NCBI GenBank assembly: GCA_030696545.1
Contig: JAUYSA010000465.1
Coordinates: forward strand, 1-13,627
Origin: Hyphomonadaceae bacterium
Lineage (GTDB): Bacteria > Pseudomonadota > Alphaproteobacteria > Caulobacterales > Hyphomonadaceae
Reading direction: 5' to 3'
Length of the DNA: 13,627 bases
The position numbers and the translations under genes were made by a program. This document shows positions 1-7,508 of this stretch, in pieces. The notes beneath the pieces were generated by a model that saw only the letters and a list, made by a program, of their open reading frames with translations, did not search any database and was not told the origin of the DNA. Each line of letters starts with the position of its first letter. Positions within the stretch are counted from its first letter, which is position 1.

Positions 1-566
1 GCACCGGCACGATCATCCGTGCTGTCGGGAAACCAGTCGCTGCCAAGACCGGCACAACAAACGACCAGTTCGATGCCTGGACTATGGGCTTCAGCCCGGA
101 TCTCGTCGTGGGCGTCTGGGTTGGTTTCGACAGCCCACGCAATATGGGCGAGGGCGAGAGCGGCGGCCGTGTGGCGGCGCCGATCTTCCGCGACTTCATG
201 CTGGCGGCTTTGAAAGATCGCCCGGCCGTCAACTTCCGCATCCCGGATGGTGTCGAATTGGTCGAGGTTGATGCTGACAGCGGCTGTCAGCCGGCGCCGG
301 ATACGCGCCTGATCATCACTGAAGCTTTCCGCCCCGGCTCGGCTCCGGTTGACCGCTGCGACGTGCCAGTCGGCGCTGACGGCTATCGCGTCGACTACAG
401 CAAGATGGGAGCGGGCGACGAGTCGGCGTCGGCGACGCCGGATGGCCAGGTCATCGCGCAGCCGGGAACGGAAGCGGTCACGACCAGCAATCCCGCTGAT
501 CCGAACCAGCCTGTCGATCCGACCCAGCCGAAGGAAGAATTGACATTCGAGGACGGCAACTACTAG
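1..566 (+). CDS. mrcA: Penicillin-binding protein 1A (class A), C-terminal fragment
   Basis: This is the 3' end of a bifunctional glycosyltransferase/transpeptidase that builds and cross-links peptidoglycan in the periplasm. The gene enters from the left edge; the reading frame begins at base 3. Visible is the end of the transpeptidase domain: the KTGTT box (bases 45-59), which lines the active site and binds beta-lactams, then DAWTMGFSPDLVVGVWVGFD, the strand and turn that follow KTG in PBP1A proteins. The SxxK and SxN motifs lie outside the window. After the domain comes a tail of about 110 residues rich in Pro, Asp and Ala (for example QPVDPTQPKEE), probably disordered. PBP1A next to prfB is a recurrent alphaproteobacterial arrangement (established knowledge). 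Only 45 bases separate its stop from the prfB start, so co-transcription is possible. Confidence 0.93.
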   Translation, partial: TGTIIRAVGKPVAAKTGTTNDQFDAWTMGFSPDLVVGVWVGFDSPRNMGEGESGGRVAAPIFRDFMLAALKDRPAVNFRIPDGVELVEVDADSGCQPAPDTRLIITEAFRPGSAPVDRCDVPVGADGYRVDYSKMGAGDESASATPDGQVIAQPGTEAVTTSNPADPNQPVDPTQPKEELTFEDGNY

Positions 567-611
567 ACGCTCACGTCCACACACGCGGCGTTTCCGGCCC
601 GAGAGCAAGCA

Positions 612-1737
612 ATGACTCCTGAACTCGAGAACATGATCGAGACGATCCGGCAGTCGATCGGCTTGCTCAGGAGGCGTCTTTGACTGGGGCGTCGCCGAAA
701 AACGCCTCGCGGAGCTGAACGCTCTCTCTGAGCGCCCTGACTTCTGGAACGATCCCGTCAAGGCCCAGCCGATGATGCGCGAACGCACACGCATCGAGTC
801 CGCGATGAACGACATCCGCATACTCGAGCGCGAGGCAGACGACGCCGAAACGCTGTGGGAGATGGCGGAAGCGGAGGGCGACAAGGCCACGCTGGCAGAG
901 GTTGACGCCAGCATTCGCGCAGCGGTCGAAAGGGCCAAGCAGGCCGAGTTGAAAGCTCTGCTTTCCGGCGAAGTCGATGCGAACGATTGCTATATCGAGG
1001 TCAACGCGGGCGCTGGCGGAACAGAGAGCCAGGACTGGGCCTCGATGCTGCGGCGCATGTATGTGCGCTATGCCAACGCGCACGGCATGAAGGTCGAAGA
1101 GATCGACGAACACGCGGGCGAGACCGCTGGCATCAAGTCAGCCACCATGCTGATCAAGGGCGAGAACGCCTATGGCTGGTTGAAGAGCGAAAGTGGCGTG
1201 CACAGGCTCGTGCGTATTTCGCCCTATGACTCGAATGCTCGCCGTCACACGAGCTTTGCATCGGTGTGGGTCTATCCGGTGATCGATGACACGATCGAGG
1301 TGAACATCCAGGACAAGGATGTGCGCACGGATACGTATCGCGCCTCGGGTGCGGGTGGCCAGCACATCAACAAGACGGACTCGGCTGTTCGCCTTACGCA
1401 CATTCCCACCGGCATCGTCGTGGCGGTGCAGGCGGAGCGCTCGCAACACAAGAACCGCGCGCAGGCGTGGGACATGCTGCGCGCACGGATCTATGAGATG
1501 GAATTGAAGAAGCGCGAAGCCGTGGCGCAGGCCGAAGCCGACTCCAAGACCGAGATCGGCTGGGGCCGGCAGATCCGCTCTTACGTCCTGCAGCCCTATC
1601 AGATGGTCAAGGATCTGCGCACGGGCGTTGAGACGTCGGATACGGCGGGCGTCCTTGATGGCGATCTCGACGAGTTTCTCGCGGCTTCGCTCTCGCAGAA
1701 GCTGGGGCCGGAAACGGCCGTGGAAGATCTGGATTAG
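612..1737 (+). CDS. prfB: Peptide chain release factor 2, expressed by programmed +1 frameshift
   Basis: RF2 recognises UGA and UAA stop codons in the ribosomal A site and triggers hydrolysis of peptidyl-tRNA. Translation starts at ATG 612 and reads 23 codons (MTPELENMIETIRQ...) to an in-frame TGA at 681-683. A +1 shift at CTT (678-680) skips T681 and continues from GAC at 682 (DWGVAEKRLAELNALSERPD...) to the TAG ending at 1737. The fused product is 374 residues, close to the E. coli length. The catalytic GGQ is G248-G249-Q250 (bases 1354-1362). The codon-recognition tripeptide is Ser-Pro-Tyr (203-205) where E. coli has Ser-Pro-Phe. The start has only a weak GAGAG upstream. ATG 772 lies inside the gene and would remove the first quarter of the conserved N-terminal domain, so it is not the start. 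RF2 identity is secure; the frameshift is inferred from the canonical signal. Confidence 0.97.
669..684 (+). promoter_or_regulatory. prfB: prfB +1 programmed ribosomal frameshift site
   Basis: An internal Shine-Dalgarno AGGAGG (669-674), a 3-base spacer CGT, the slippery CTT (678-680), the stop TGA (681-683) and then C684 match the E. coli prfB arrangement element for element. In the known mechanism, slow decoding of UGA when RF2 is scarce lets the P-site tRNA-Leu slip one base forward. Abundant RF2 terminates at the UGA instead, so RF2 limits its own synthesis. TGA followed by C is the weak termination context expected at this site. Confidence 0.97.
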
Positions 1738-1764
1738 GCAGAGCGTTTATCGCTTGCGGCCCGA

Positions 1765-1789
1765 GATTTTATCGATTATCGATAAAATC
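1765..1789. promoter_or_regulatory. 25-bp perfect palindrome, candidate operator upstream of TonB receptor
   Basis: GATTTTATCGAT (1765-1776) and ATCGATAAAATC (1778-1789) are perfect inverted repeats of 12 bp around the single base T1777. The site lies 41 bp upstream of the receptor ATG and 27 bp after the prfB stop. It is AT-rich in a GC-rich neighbourhood. A one-base centre cannot form a compact hairpin loop and no T-run follows on the plus strand, so a dimeric repressor or activator site fits better than an intrinsic terminator. I cannot assign a regulator family. That it controls the receptor is inferred from position only. Confidence 0.55.
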
Positions 1790-1802
1790 GGGTCAGGCGG
1801 CA

Positions 1803-1818
1803 ATTCAGTCCGCTGAAT
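1803..1818. repeat. Small inverted repeat just before the receptor Shine-Dalgarno
   Basis: ATTCAG (1803-1808) and CTGAAT (1813-1818) form a 6-bp stem with loop TCCG, ending 2 bases before the GGAG ribosome site (1821-1824) of the receptor gene. It could be a 5'-leader hairpin affecting ribosome access, part of a promoter/operator region, or chance. The short stem makes this a weak call. Confidence 0.3.
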
Positions 1819-1830
1819 GCGGAGACGCAA

Positions 1831-3939
1831 ATGCCGAACTACTATTCTATTAGTTTCGCGTCAATTCTCGTCGCGGCTTTTGCTGTTCCAGCGTTTGCCC
1901 AAGAGGGCCAGCCGGCTGCGGACGGGCAAGCTGTAGCGGATCGGCAGGGCGTCATTTCGTACACGCCAGCAGACTTCGCTGCGGCACGTCCGAACACCGC
2001 GCTGGAGATGATCCAGCGCCTTCCCGGGTTTACCTTCGAAGGCAACGATCAGGTTCGTGGATTTGCGGGCGCCGCCGGCAATGTGCTGATCGACGGGCAG
2101 CGGCCCACCATCAAGACCGACTCGCTTGGCGACACGCTGGGCCGGATTCCCATCGATCAGGTCGAGCGCATCGAGGTCATTCGGGGCAGCGTTCCGGGCA
2201 TCGACATGCAGGGCCAGACGGTTGTCGCCAACGTGGTCCGCAAGACGGTTGATACGTTCCAGCAGGTGTTCGGCGTCCGCAGCTTCCTTTTCGCCGAGAC
2301 GGGAAAAACGATTCCGGGCGTGAATTACTCCGCCACCCGCCGCATAGGCGAAGATCAGTTCGAGTTTGGCTTCAGCCGCGGCGTCTCGATGGACGACTCC
2401 GTCGGCTCGGGCTGGCGCACCACGGTTGACCCCGTCACAGGCGGCCTCGATCTCTACGAGAATTCGATCACGGAAGGCGACGGCTTCAGCCACGCCCTGC
2501 GCGGCAGTTACAAAGGTCCCCAGCTTGGCGGTACGTTGAGCGTCAACGGGCTGATCTCGCACGACGAATTCAAGAACGAGCAGCGCTTCCGTTCGGGTTT
2601 GACCGACGAGCAATATGTCAGCCGTTCGGCGAACCAGCGCGGTGAGGTTGGCGTCAACTATATCACCAGACTGTCGCCCGAACTGGAGTGGGAGACGCTC
2701 GGCCTGTTGAAGCTCTCCGTTGGAACGCTGGACGCCACGGGATTTGCGCAAGACCCGACAGGCGTGGACCCCGACGCGTCGCAACTGTTCCAGATCGAAG
2801 CTGAAGCGGGCGAAAGGATCGGCCGGTCGATCCTTCGCTACAGCATGTCTCCCGAACTCTCGTTCGAAGGGGGCGGCGAGATTGCCTACAATTATCGCGA
2901 TCAGCAGGTAGCGCTAGCCTTGAACGGCGCGCCGCAGACCCTCGACGCCTCCGACGTGCTGGTGGAGGAGCTGCGTGGAGAGTTGTTTGGCCAGATGTCG
3001 TGGAGGCCTTCCAAGCAATGGTCGCTGGAGGCCGGCCTGCGCGTCGAGCAGTCAACGATTGAGCAATCCGGCCAGATCGATAAGGAGCGCTCGTTCACCT
3101 ACTCGAAGCCCCGCTTGCTCGCCTCGTGGTCGCCGACTGAGGACGATCAATTGCGTCTGCGCATTGAGCGTGAAGTAGGACAGCTGGACTTCCAGGACTT
3201 CGCGTCGGAGGTCGATCTCAACACCGGCCTGCAGGATACTGGCAACTCAGACCTCGAACCGAACAAGAGCTGGGTTTATGAGGCTGCTTACGAGAAGCGG
3301 TTCTGGGAAGGCGCGGCCGCCGTACTAACTCTGCGCCACGAAGATATCTCAGACGTGGTCGATGTGTTCCCGCGCCGGGTGCAGGTGGATACCGACAATG
3401 ACGGCACGCCAGACACAGAAGTGTTCGTCTCGGGTCCGGGCAATATCGGTAATGGTACAAACGATGTGGTGTCGTTCAACCTCACGCTTCCGCTCAACAA
3501 AATCGGCATCAAGGGCGCCGAGCTGAAGATCGAATCTCTGTGGGAGAACAGCGAAGTCACCGATCCGCTGACCGGCGAGAAGCGCCGCATCTCAGGTCAG
3601 CGGCCGGAAGACATCAACTTCAGTTACCGGCACGACCTTCCCGAGTACAATCTCACCGTGGGACTTGGATGGTTCCAGGGGTGGCGCGAGAGCTATTACC
3701 AGGGAGCCAGCGTCGAGAGCCTAAGGCTTCGCGACTTCTTCAGCTCATTCATCGAATGGAAGCCGGACCCGGACTTCACGCTGCGGGCTGAGCTGAACAA
3801 TTTCGATCCGTACAGCTTCAACATCGAGCGGCGGGTCTATACGGGACCCCGTGATACCGATCCTCTCGATTTCATCGAAACCGAGCGGCGCAATTCGCAG
3901 GTGCTCGGCCTGCTAAGCGCCAGATGGACGTTCAACTAA
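1831..3939 (+). CDS. TonB-dependent outer-membrane receptor
   Basis: A 702-residue protein with a Sec signal peptide (charge-poor start MPNYYSISF, hydrophobic core, predicted cleavage after AFA at residue 23). A plug domain follows at about residues 45-140, including PNTALEMIQRLPGF, VLIDGQRP and IPIDQVERIEVIRG, the hallmark plug strands. The rest, to residue 702, has the alternating aromatic/polar pattern of a beta-barrel with long polar loops. VISYT (41-45) is a possible but atypical TonB box. The last strand ends WTFN, so the usual terminal Phe is penultimate. Receptors of this class import siderophore complexes, vitamin B12, sugars or other large substrates using TonB-ExbBD energy; the substrate here is unknown, and no transporter or regulator genes are adjacent. 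Residues 520-530 (DTDNDGTPDTE) resemble a calcium-binding loop. GGAG at 1821-1824 supports the start. The gene sits alone between housekeeping genes. Confidence 0.92.
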   Translation: MPNYYSISFASILVAAFAVPAFAQEGQPAADGQAVADRQGVISYTPADFAAARPNTALEMIQRLPGFTFEGNDQVRGFAGAAGNVLIDGQRPTIKTDSLGDTLGRIPIDQVERIEVIRGSVPGIDMQGQTVVANVVRKTVDTFQQVFGVRSFLFAETGKTIPGVNYSATRRIGEDQFEFGFSRGVSMDDSVGSGWRTTVDPVTGGLDLYENSITEGDGFSHALRGSYKGPQLGGTLSVNGLISHDEFKNEQRFRSGLTDEQYVSRSANQRGEVGVNYITRLSPELEWETLGLLKLSVGTLDATGFAQDPTGVDPDASQLFQIEAEAGERIGRSILRYSMSPELSFEGGGEIAYNYRDQQVALALNGAPQTLDASDVLVEELRGELFGQMSWRPSKQWSLEAGLRVEQSTIEQSGQIDKERSFTYSKPRLLASWSPTEDDQLRLRIEREVGQLDFQDFASEVDLNTGLQDTGNSDLEPNKSWVYEAAYEKRFWEGAAAVLTLRHEDISDVVDVFPRRVQVDTDNDGTPDTEVFVSGPGNIGNGTNDVVSFNLTLPLNKIGIKGAELKIESLWENSEVTDPLTGEKRRISGQRPEDINFSYRHDLPEYNLTVGLGWFQGWRESYYQGASVESLRLRDFFSSFIEWKPDPDFTLRAELNNFDPYSFNIERRVYTGPRDTDPLDFIETERRNSQVLGLLSARWTFN

Positions 3940-3969
3940 GGGCAGGGCGTCGTCGCGAAATGGGAGGAT

Positions 3970-4044
3970 TCCGGGGCTGAAAGAGGCCTTGGCGGCGCTT
4001 CAAAGTGCAGCGTTCGGCGCCTGAAGGCAGAATCCCCGGATTTT
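3970..4044 (+). terminator. Possible long-stem structure or terminator after the receptor gene
   Basis: TCCGGGG (3970-3976) and CCCCGGA (4034-4040) can pair. Inside them GCCTTGGCG (3986-3994) pairs with CGCC (4018-4021) plus AAGGC (4024-4028), with a 2-base bulge. TTTT (4041-4044) follows at once. Together they could form a two-tier stem ending in a short T-run, placed 30 bp after the receptor stop. It is not a compact classical terminator, and a structured leader or small RNA before gyrA is an alternative. Confidence 0.35.
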
Positions 4045-4090
4045 CTCGCAAAAACAATGCGTGAGGCCTGTGGATCAACCGTCCGAAACG

Positions 4091-4110
4091 TTTGTGCGGC
4101 GACGCACAAA
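4091..4110. promoter_or_regulatory. Inverted repeat in the gyrA upstream region
   Basis: TTTGTGC (4091-4097) and GCACAAA (4104-4110) are perfect 7-bp inverted repeats around GGCGAC, 62 bp before the gyrA start. The site could be an operator or a leader hairpin. A weak sigma-70-like pair, TTGTGC (4092-4097) and TAGAAA (4116-4121) with 18-bp spacing, would place the repeat over the -35 element. The promoter match is poor, so this is tentative. The same 233-bp gap contains three GANTC sequences (3967, 4030, 4130), the CcrM methylation site of many alphaproteobacteria. Confidence 0.35.
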
Positions 4111-4172
4111 TGGGCTAGAAAGAGCGATCGAATCCCGGCGGATACGCCGCCCTCTTTCTGGACGTTTCCTGC

Positions 4173-6947
4173 TTGACCGACACTCCTGACAAACCCGCCT
4201 CTTCAGGGGCGAACGGCGCGGGCGAAATTGCGCCTATCTCGATCACCGCCGAACTGAAGAAATCGTACCTCGACTACGCGATGAGCGTGATCGTGTCGCG
4301 CGCGCTTCCGGATGTGCGCGACGGGCTGAAGCCGGTTCACCGGCGCATCCTGTATTCGATGTTTGACATCGGCATGACGCCGGACAAGTCGTATTCGAAA
4401 TCGGCGCGCGCCGTGGGCGACGTGCTGGCGCGCTTCCACCCGCACGGCGACCAGTCGGTCTATGATGCGCTGGTGCGCATGGCGCAGCCCTTCTCGATGG
4501 GCCTGACGCTGATCGACGGCCAGGGCAACTTCGGCTCGATCGACAACGATCCGCCGGCGGCCATGCGTTATACAGAATGCCGTATGACCAAGGCCGCAAT
4601 GGGCTTGGTCGCGAACATCCGCGAAGACTCGGTCGACTTCGTCGACAACTATGACGGGAAGGAAAAAGAGCCGAGCGTGATGCCGGCGCTTTTCCCGAAC
4701 CTGCTGGTCAATGGCGCAGGCGGCATCGCCGTCGGCATGGCGACTAACATCCCGCCGCACAACCTGGGTGAGATCATCGAGGCGACCGTGGCGCTGATCG
4801 AGAACCCGGCGATCGAGGATGTGGCGCTTCTCGACATGGTTCCGGGGCCGGACTTCCCGACGGGTGGACTGATCATTGGTCGTGCGGGATCGCGCAACGG
4901 GCTCATGACTGGCCGTGGCTCCGTGATCATGCGCGCCAAGACCGACATCGAGACGGTGAAGGGCGGGCGTGAGGCGATCATCGTCAGCGAAGTGCCTTTC
5001 CAGGTGAACAAGGCCGCGATGGTCGAGAAGATCGCGGAGCTGGTGCGAGAGAAGAAGATCGAAGGCATTGCCGATCTGCGCGACGAGAGTGACCGCAACG
5101 GCATTCGCATGGTCATCGAGATCAAGCGGGACTCGTCCGCCGATATCGTGCTGAACAACCTTTACCGCCTGACACCGATGCAGACGTCGTTCGGCGTCAA
5201 CATGCTGGCGCTCAACGGCGGCCGGCCGGAGCTGATGACGCTGCGCGGGATGCTGCAGGCGTTCATCCGTTTCCGCGAAGAAGTCGTGGCGCGGCGCACG
5301 AAGTTCCAGCTTAACAAGGCGCGCGATCGCGCGCACGTGTTGATCGGTCTGGCACTGGCCGTCGCCAACATCGACGAAATCATTCGCATCATCCGGTATT
5401 CATCTGATCCAGACTCGGCGCGCATCGCGTTGCTGGATCGTGCATGGCCTGCGATGGACATGGGCCCGCTGATCGGCCTCATTGCAGATCGTCGCACGGT
5501 GATAAGCGACAAGGGCGAGATCCGGCTGTCAGACGAGCAGGCGCGCGCCATCCTTGCGCTGCAGCTGTCACGTCTTACCAACCTCGGACGCGACGAGATC
5601 GGTAAGGAAGCTTCCGGGCTTGCTGAATCGATCAAGGACCTGCTCGACATTCTCAGCTCTCGCCCGCGCGTGCTTGCGATCATTCGGGCTGAGCTAACCG
5701 ATTTCCGGGACAGGTTTGCCGTTCCGCGCCGCTCGGAGTTCGTCGAAGCCGATCTCGACCTTGAGGACGAAGCCTTCATCGAGAAGGAAGACATGGTCGT
5801 CATGGTTACGCATGGCGGCTATGTGAAACGCACAGCGCTCTCCGCGTACCGCACACAGAACCGTGGCGGCAAAGGCCGGGGCGGCATGGAGACGAAGGAG
5901 GATGATTTCGTCATCCGTCTGTTCTCCGCCGACACACATACAGAGATCCTGTTCTTCTCGTCGACAGGCATGGCCTACAAGCAGAAGGTCTGGCGCCTGC
6001 CGCTGGGCGCTCCGCAGGCGCGGGGCAAGGCTCTGGTCAACATCCTGCCGCTGAAGCCGGGCGAGCGCATCACATCGGTGATGCCATTGCCGCAGGACGA
6101 GCAAGAGCGCGCGAAGCTCAACATCCTGTTCGCCACAAAGTCGGGTGGCGTGCGCCGCAACCTGCTGACTGACTTCCTGTCGGTGAACCGCGCCGGCAAG
6201 ATCGCCATGAAGCTGGAGGACGACAGCGACGCGATCGTCGATGTCCAGCTCTGCGCTCCCGAAGACGACGTACTGCTGACGACTGCGCTGGGCCAGTGCA
6301 TCCGCTTCTCAGTGGAAGATGTACGCGTCTTCAGTGGCCGCACGTCGACCGGCGTACGCGGCATCAGGCTTGGCGCAGGCGATGCCTTGATCGCCATGAG
6401 CGTGCTCGGTCAGATCGACGTGACGCCAGCCGAAGGACGCGCTTATCTCAAGCGGGCGAATGCCGCCCGGCGCGCCGAGGGCGAAGAAATCCCCGAAGAG
6501 ATCGAGGAAGATATCACGCCCGAGGGTGACGACGCGACAGTGTCTGCCGAGGCGAATGGCGAGGTCGAGCTGAGCGAAGAGCGCTTCGTGCAGCTCCAGC
6601 AGGCGGAGCAGTTCATTCTGACGCTGACGGAAGAGGGCATGGGCAAGCGCGCCTCCGCCTTCGACTATCGCCGCACGGGAAGAGGCGGCAAGGGACTCAT
6701 CGCCCACCGTTTGCCGAAGGACGGAAAGCTGGTCGCAAGCTTCCCGATCGGCGGGTCGGACGAGATCATGGTGGTGACAGATGCGGGGCAGCTGATACGT
6801 TGCGCCGTGGATCAGATCCGCATAGCGGGACGGGCGACTCAGGGGGTTCGTGTGCTGCGCGTTGCAGCGGGTGAACGGGTGGTCTCCGTGGAGAGGCTGG
6901 AGGACCAGAGCGGTGACGAGACGGCCGGAAAGACGGGCAGCGGGTGA
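4173..6947 (+). CDS. gyrA: DNA gyrase subunit A
   Basis: GyrA cuts and rejoins both DNA strands while GyrB hydrolyses ATP, introducing negative supercoils. The 924-residue product has the winged-helix/breakage-reunion domain (about 25-530) with catalytic Tyr133 (AAMRYTECRM) and the quinolone region HPHGDQSVYD (89-98). Gln94 is at the E. coli Ser83 position and Asp98 at Asp87. The C-terminal DNA-wrapping domain carries the GyrA box QNRGGKG (562-568), which separates it from ParC. An acidic segment at about 769-806 (GEEIPEEIEEDITPEGDD...) interrupts the C-terminal beta-pinwheel and helps explain the length above the 875 residues of E. coli. The start is TTG 4173: no ATG or GTG lies in frame nearby, and the protein N-terminus (MTDTPDKPAS...) reads naturally. 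There is no clear Shine-Dalgarno. It is the first gene of the probable gyrA-coaD-cyclophilin operon. Confidence 0.97.
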   Translation: MTDTPDKPASSGANGAGEIAPISITAELKKSYLDYAMSVIVSRALPDVRDGLKPVHRRILYSMFDIGMTPDKSYSKSARAVGDVLARFHPHGDQSVYDALVRMAQPFSMGLTLIDGQGNFGSIDNDPPAAMRYTECRMTKAAMGLVANIREDSVDFVDNYDGKEKEPSVMPALFPNLLVNGAGGIAVGMATNIPPHNLGEIIEATVALIENPAIEDVALLDMVPGPDFPTGGLIIGRAGSRNGLMTGRGSVIMRAKTDIETVKGGREAIIVSEVPFQVNKAAMVEKIAELVREKKIEGIADLRDESDRNGIRMVIEIKRDSSADIVLNNLYRLTPMQTSFGVNMLALNGGRPELMTLRGMLQAFIRFREEVVARRTKFQLNKARDRAHVLIGLALAVANIDEIIRIIRYSSDPDSARIALLDRAWPAMDMGPLIGLIADRRTVISDKGEIRLSDEQARAILALQLSRLTNLGRDEIGKEASGLAESIKDLLDILSSRPRVLAIIRAELTDFRDRFAVPRRSEFVEADLDLEDEAFIEKEDMVVMVTHGGYVKRTALSAYRTQNRGGKGRGGMETKEDDFVIRLFSADTHTEILFFSSTGMAYKQKVWRLPLGAPQARGKALVNILPLKPGERITSVMPLPQDEQERAKLNILFATKSGGVRRNLLTDFLSVNRAGKIAMKLEDDSDAIVDVQLCAPEDDVLLTTALGQCIRFSVEDVRVFSGRTSTGVRGIRLGAGDALIAMSVLGQIDVTPAEGRAYLKRANAARRAEGEEIPEEIEEDITPEGDDATVSAEANGEVELSEERFVQLQQAEQFILTLTEEGMGKRASAFDYRRTGRGGKGLIAHRLPKDGKLVASFPIGGSDEIMVVTDAGQLIRCAVDQIRIAGRATQGVRVLRVAAGERVVSVERLEDQSGDETAGKTGSG

Positions 6948-6957
6948 ACCACGCCCC

Positions 6958-7506
6958 GTGCGTAGTTCAGCTACTGCCAGGGCTCCTCTGGCGGGGCGGA
7001 GCGTCACGCGGATAGGGCTCTATCCGGGCACGTTCGATCCGATCACCAACGGCCACCTAGATATCATCGGCCGCGCCGTGAAGCTGGTCGACAAGCTCAT
7101 CATCGGCGTCGCCATCAACGAGGGCAAAGAGCCGCTTTTTACGCTGGCAGAGCGCACCAAAATGGTCCTCGATGAGGTGCGCCCTCTGGCCAACGGGGTC
7201 GAGATCGAGGCCAGGCCGTTCGACAATCTGCTGATGCATTTCGCCGAGCAATGCGGGGCCCAGATGATCATCCGCGGGCTGCGGGCCGTTTCGGATTTTG
7301 AGTATGAATTCCAGATGGTTGCGATGAATCAGCGGATGAATGACGAGATCGAAACCGTGTTCCTGATGGCTGATCCGCATCATCAGGCTGTGTCGTCGCG
7401 ACTGGTGAAAGAGATTGCGCGGCTCGGCGGAAGGGCCGATCTATTCGTCCCAGAGGCAGTTCACGAGAAGCTGCTCGCCAAGTATGGGCCGAAAAAGGGC
7501 AAATAA
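6958..7506 (+). CDS. coaD: Phosphopantetheine adenylyltransferase
   Basis: CoaD joins 4'-phosphopantetheine and ATP to give dephospho-CoA, the penultimate step of coenzyme A synthesis in the cytoplasm. The nucleotidyltransferase signature is clear: IGLYPGTFDPITNGH with the (T/H)xGH motif, then IIRGLRAVSDFEYEFQMVAMN and SSRLVKEIA, all typical CoaD blocks. The family usually starts one or two residues before the IGLYPG strand, but here that position reads GTC-ACG-CGG with no accepted start codon. GTG 6958, 10 bases after the gyrA stop, is the nearest candidate and gives 182 residues with about 17 extra at the N-terminus. ATG 6850 would overlap gyrA by 98 bases and add an Arg/Trp-rich stretch unlike the family. 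The start is therefore uncertain while the function is secure. CoaD directly after gyrA is common in alphaproteobacteria. Confidence 0.93.
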   Translation: MRSSATARAPLAGRSVTRIGLYPGTFDPITNGHLDIIGRAVKLVDKLIIGVAINEGKEPLFTLAERTKMVLDEVRPLANGVEIEARPFDNLLMHFAEQCGAQMIIRGLRAVSDFEYEFQMVAMNQRMNDEIETVFLMADPHHQAVSSRLVKEIARLGGRADLFVPEAVHEKLLAKYGPKKGK

Positions 7507-7508
7507 GC

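Noticed and set aside
681..683. prfB as a pseudogene broken by a frameshift
   Set aside because: The break coincides exactly with the known programmed frameshift signal, and both parts are conserved.
1765..1789. Palindrome as an intrinsic terminator of prfB
   Set aside because: The one-base centre leaves no proper loop, the stem is AT-rich, and no T-run follows.
1861..2784. 307-residue minus-strand frame opposite the TonB receptor
   Set aside because: It is antisense to a well-supported receptor gene with a signal peptide and plug motifs.
4203..5336. 377-residue minus-strand frame opposite gyrA
   Set aside because: It is antisense to a certain gene. GC-rich codon bias leaves such frames open, and its His/Arg-rich product resembles no family.
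4173..6947. ParC (topoisomerase IV) instead of GyrA
   Set aside because: HPHGDQ resembles ParC locally, but the GyrA box QNRGGKG, the full wrapping domain and the coaD neighbour identify GyrA.
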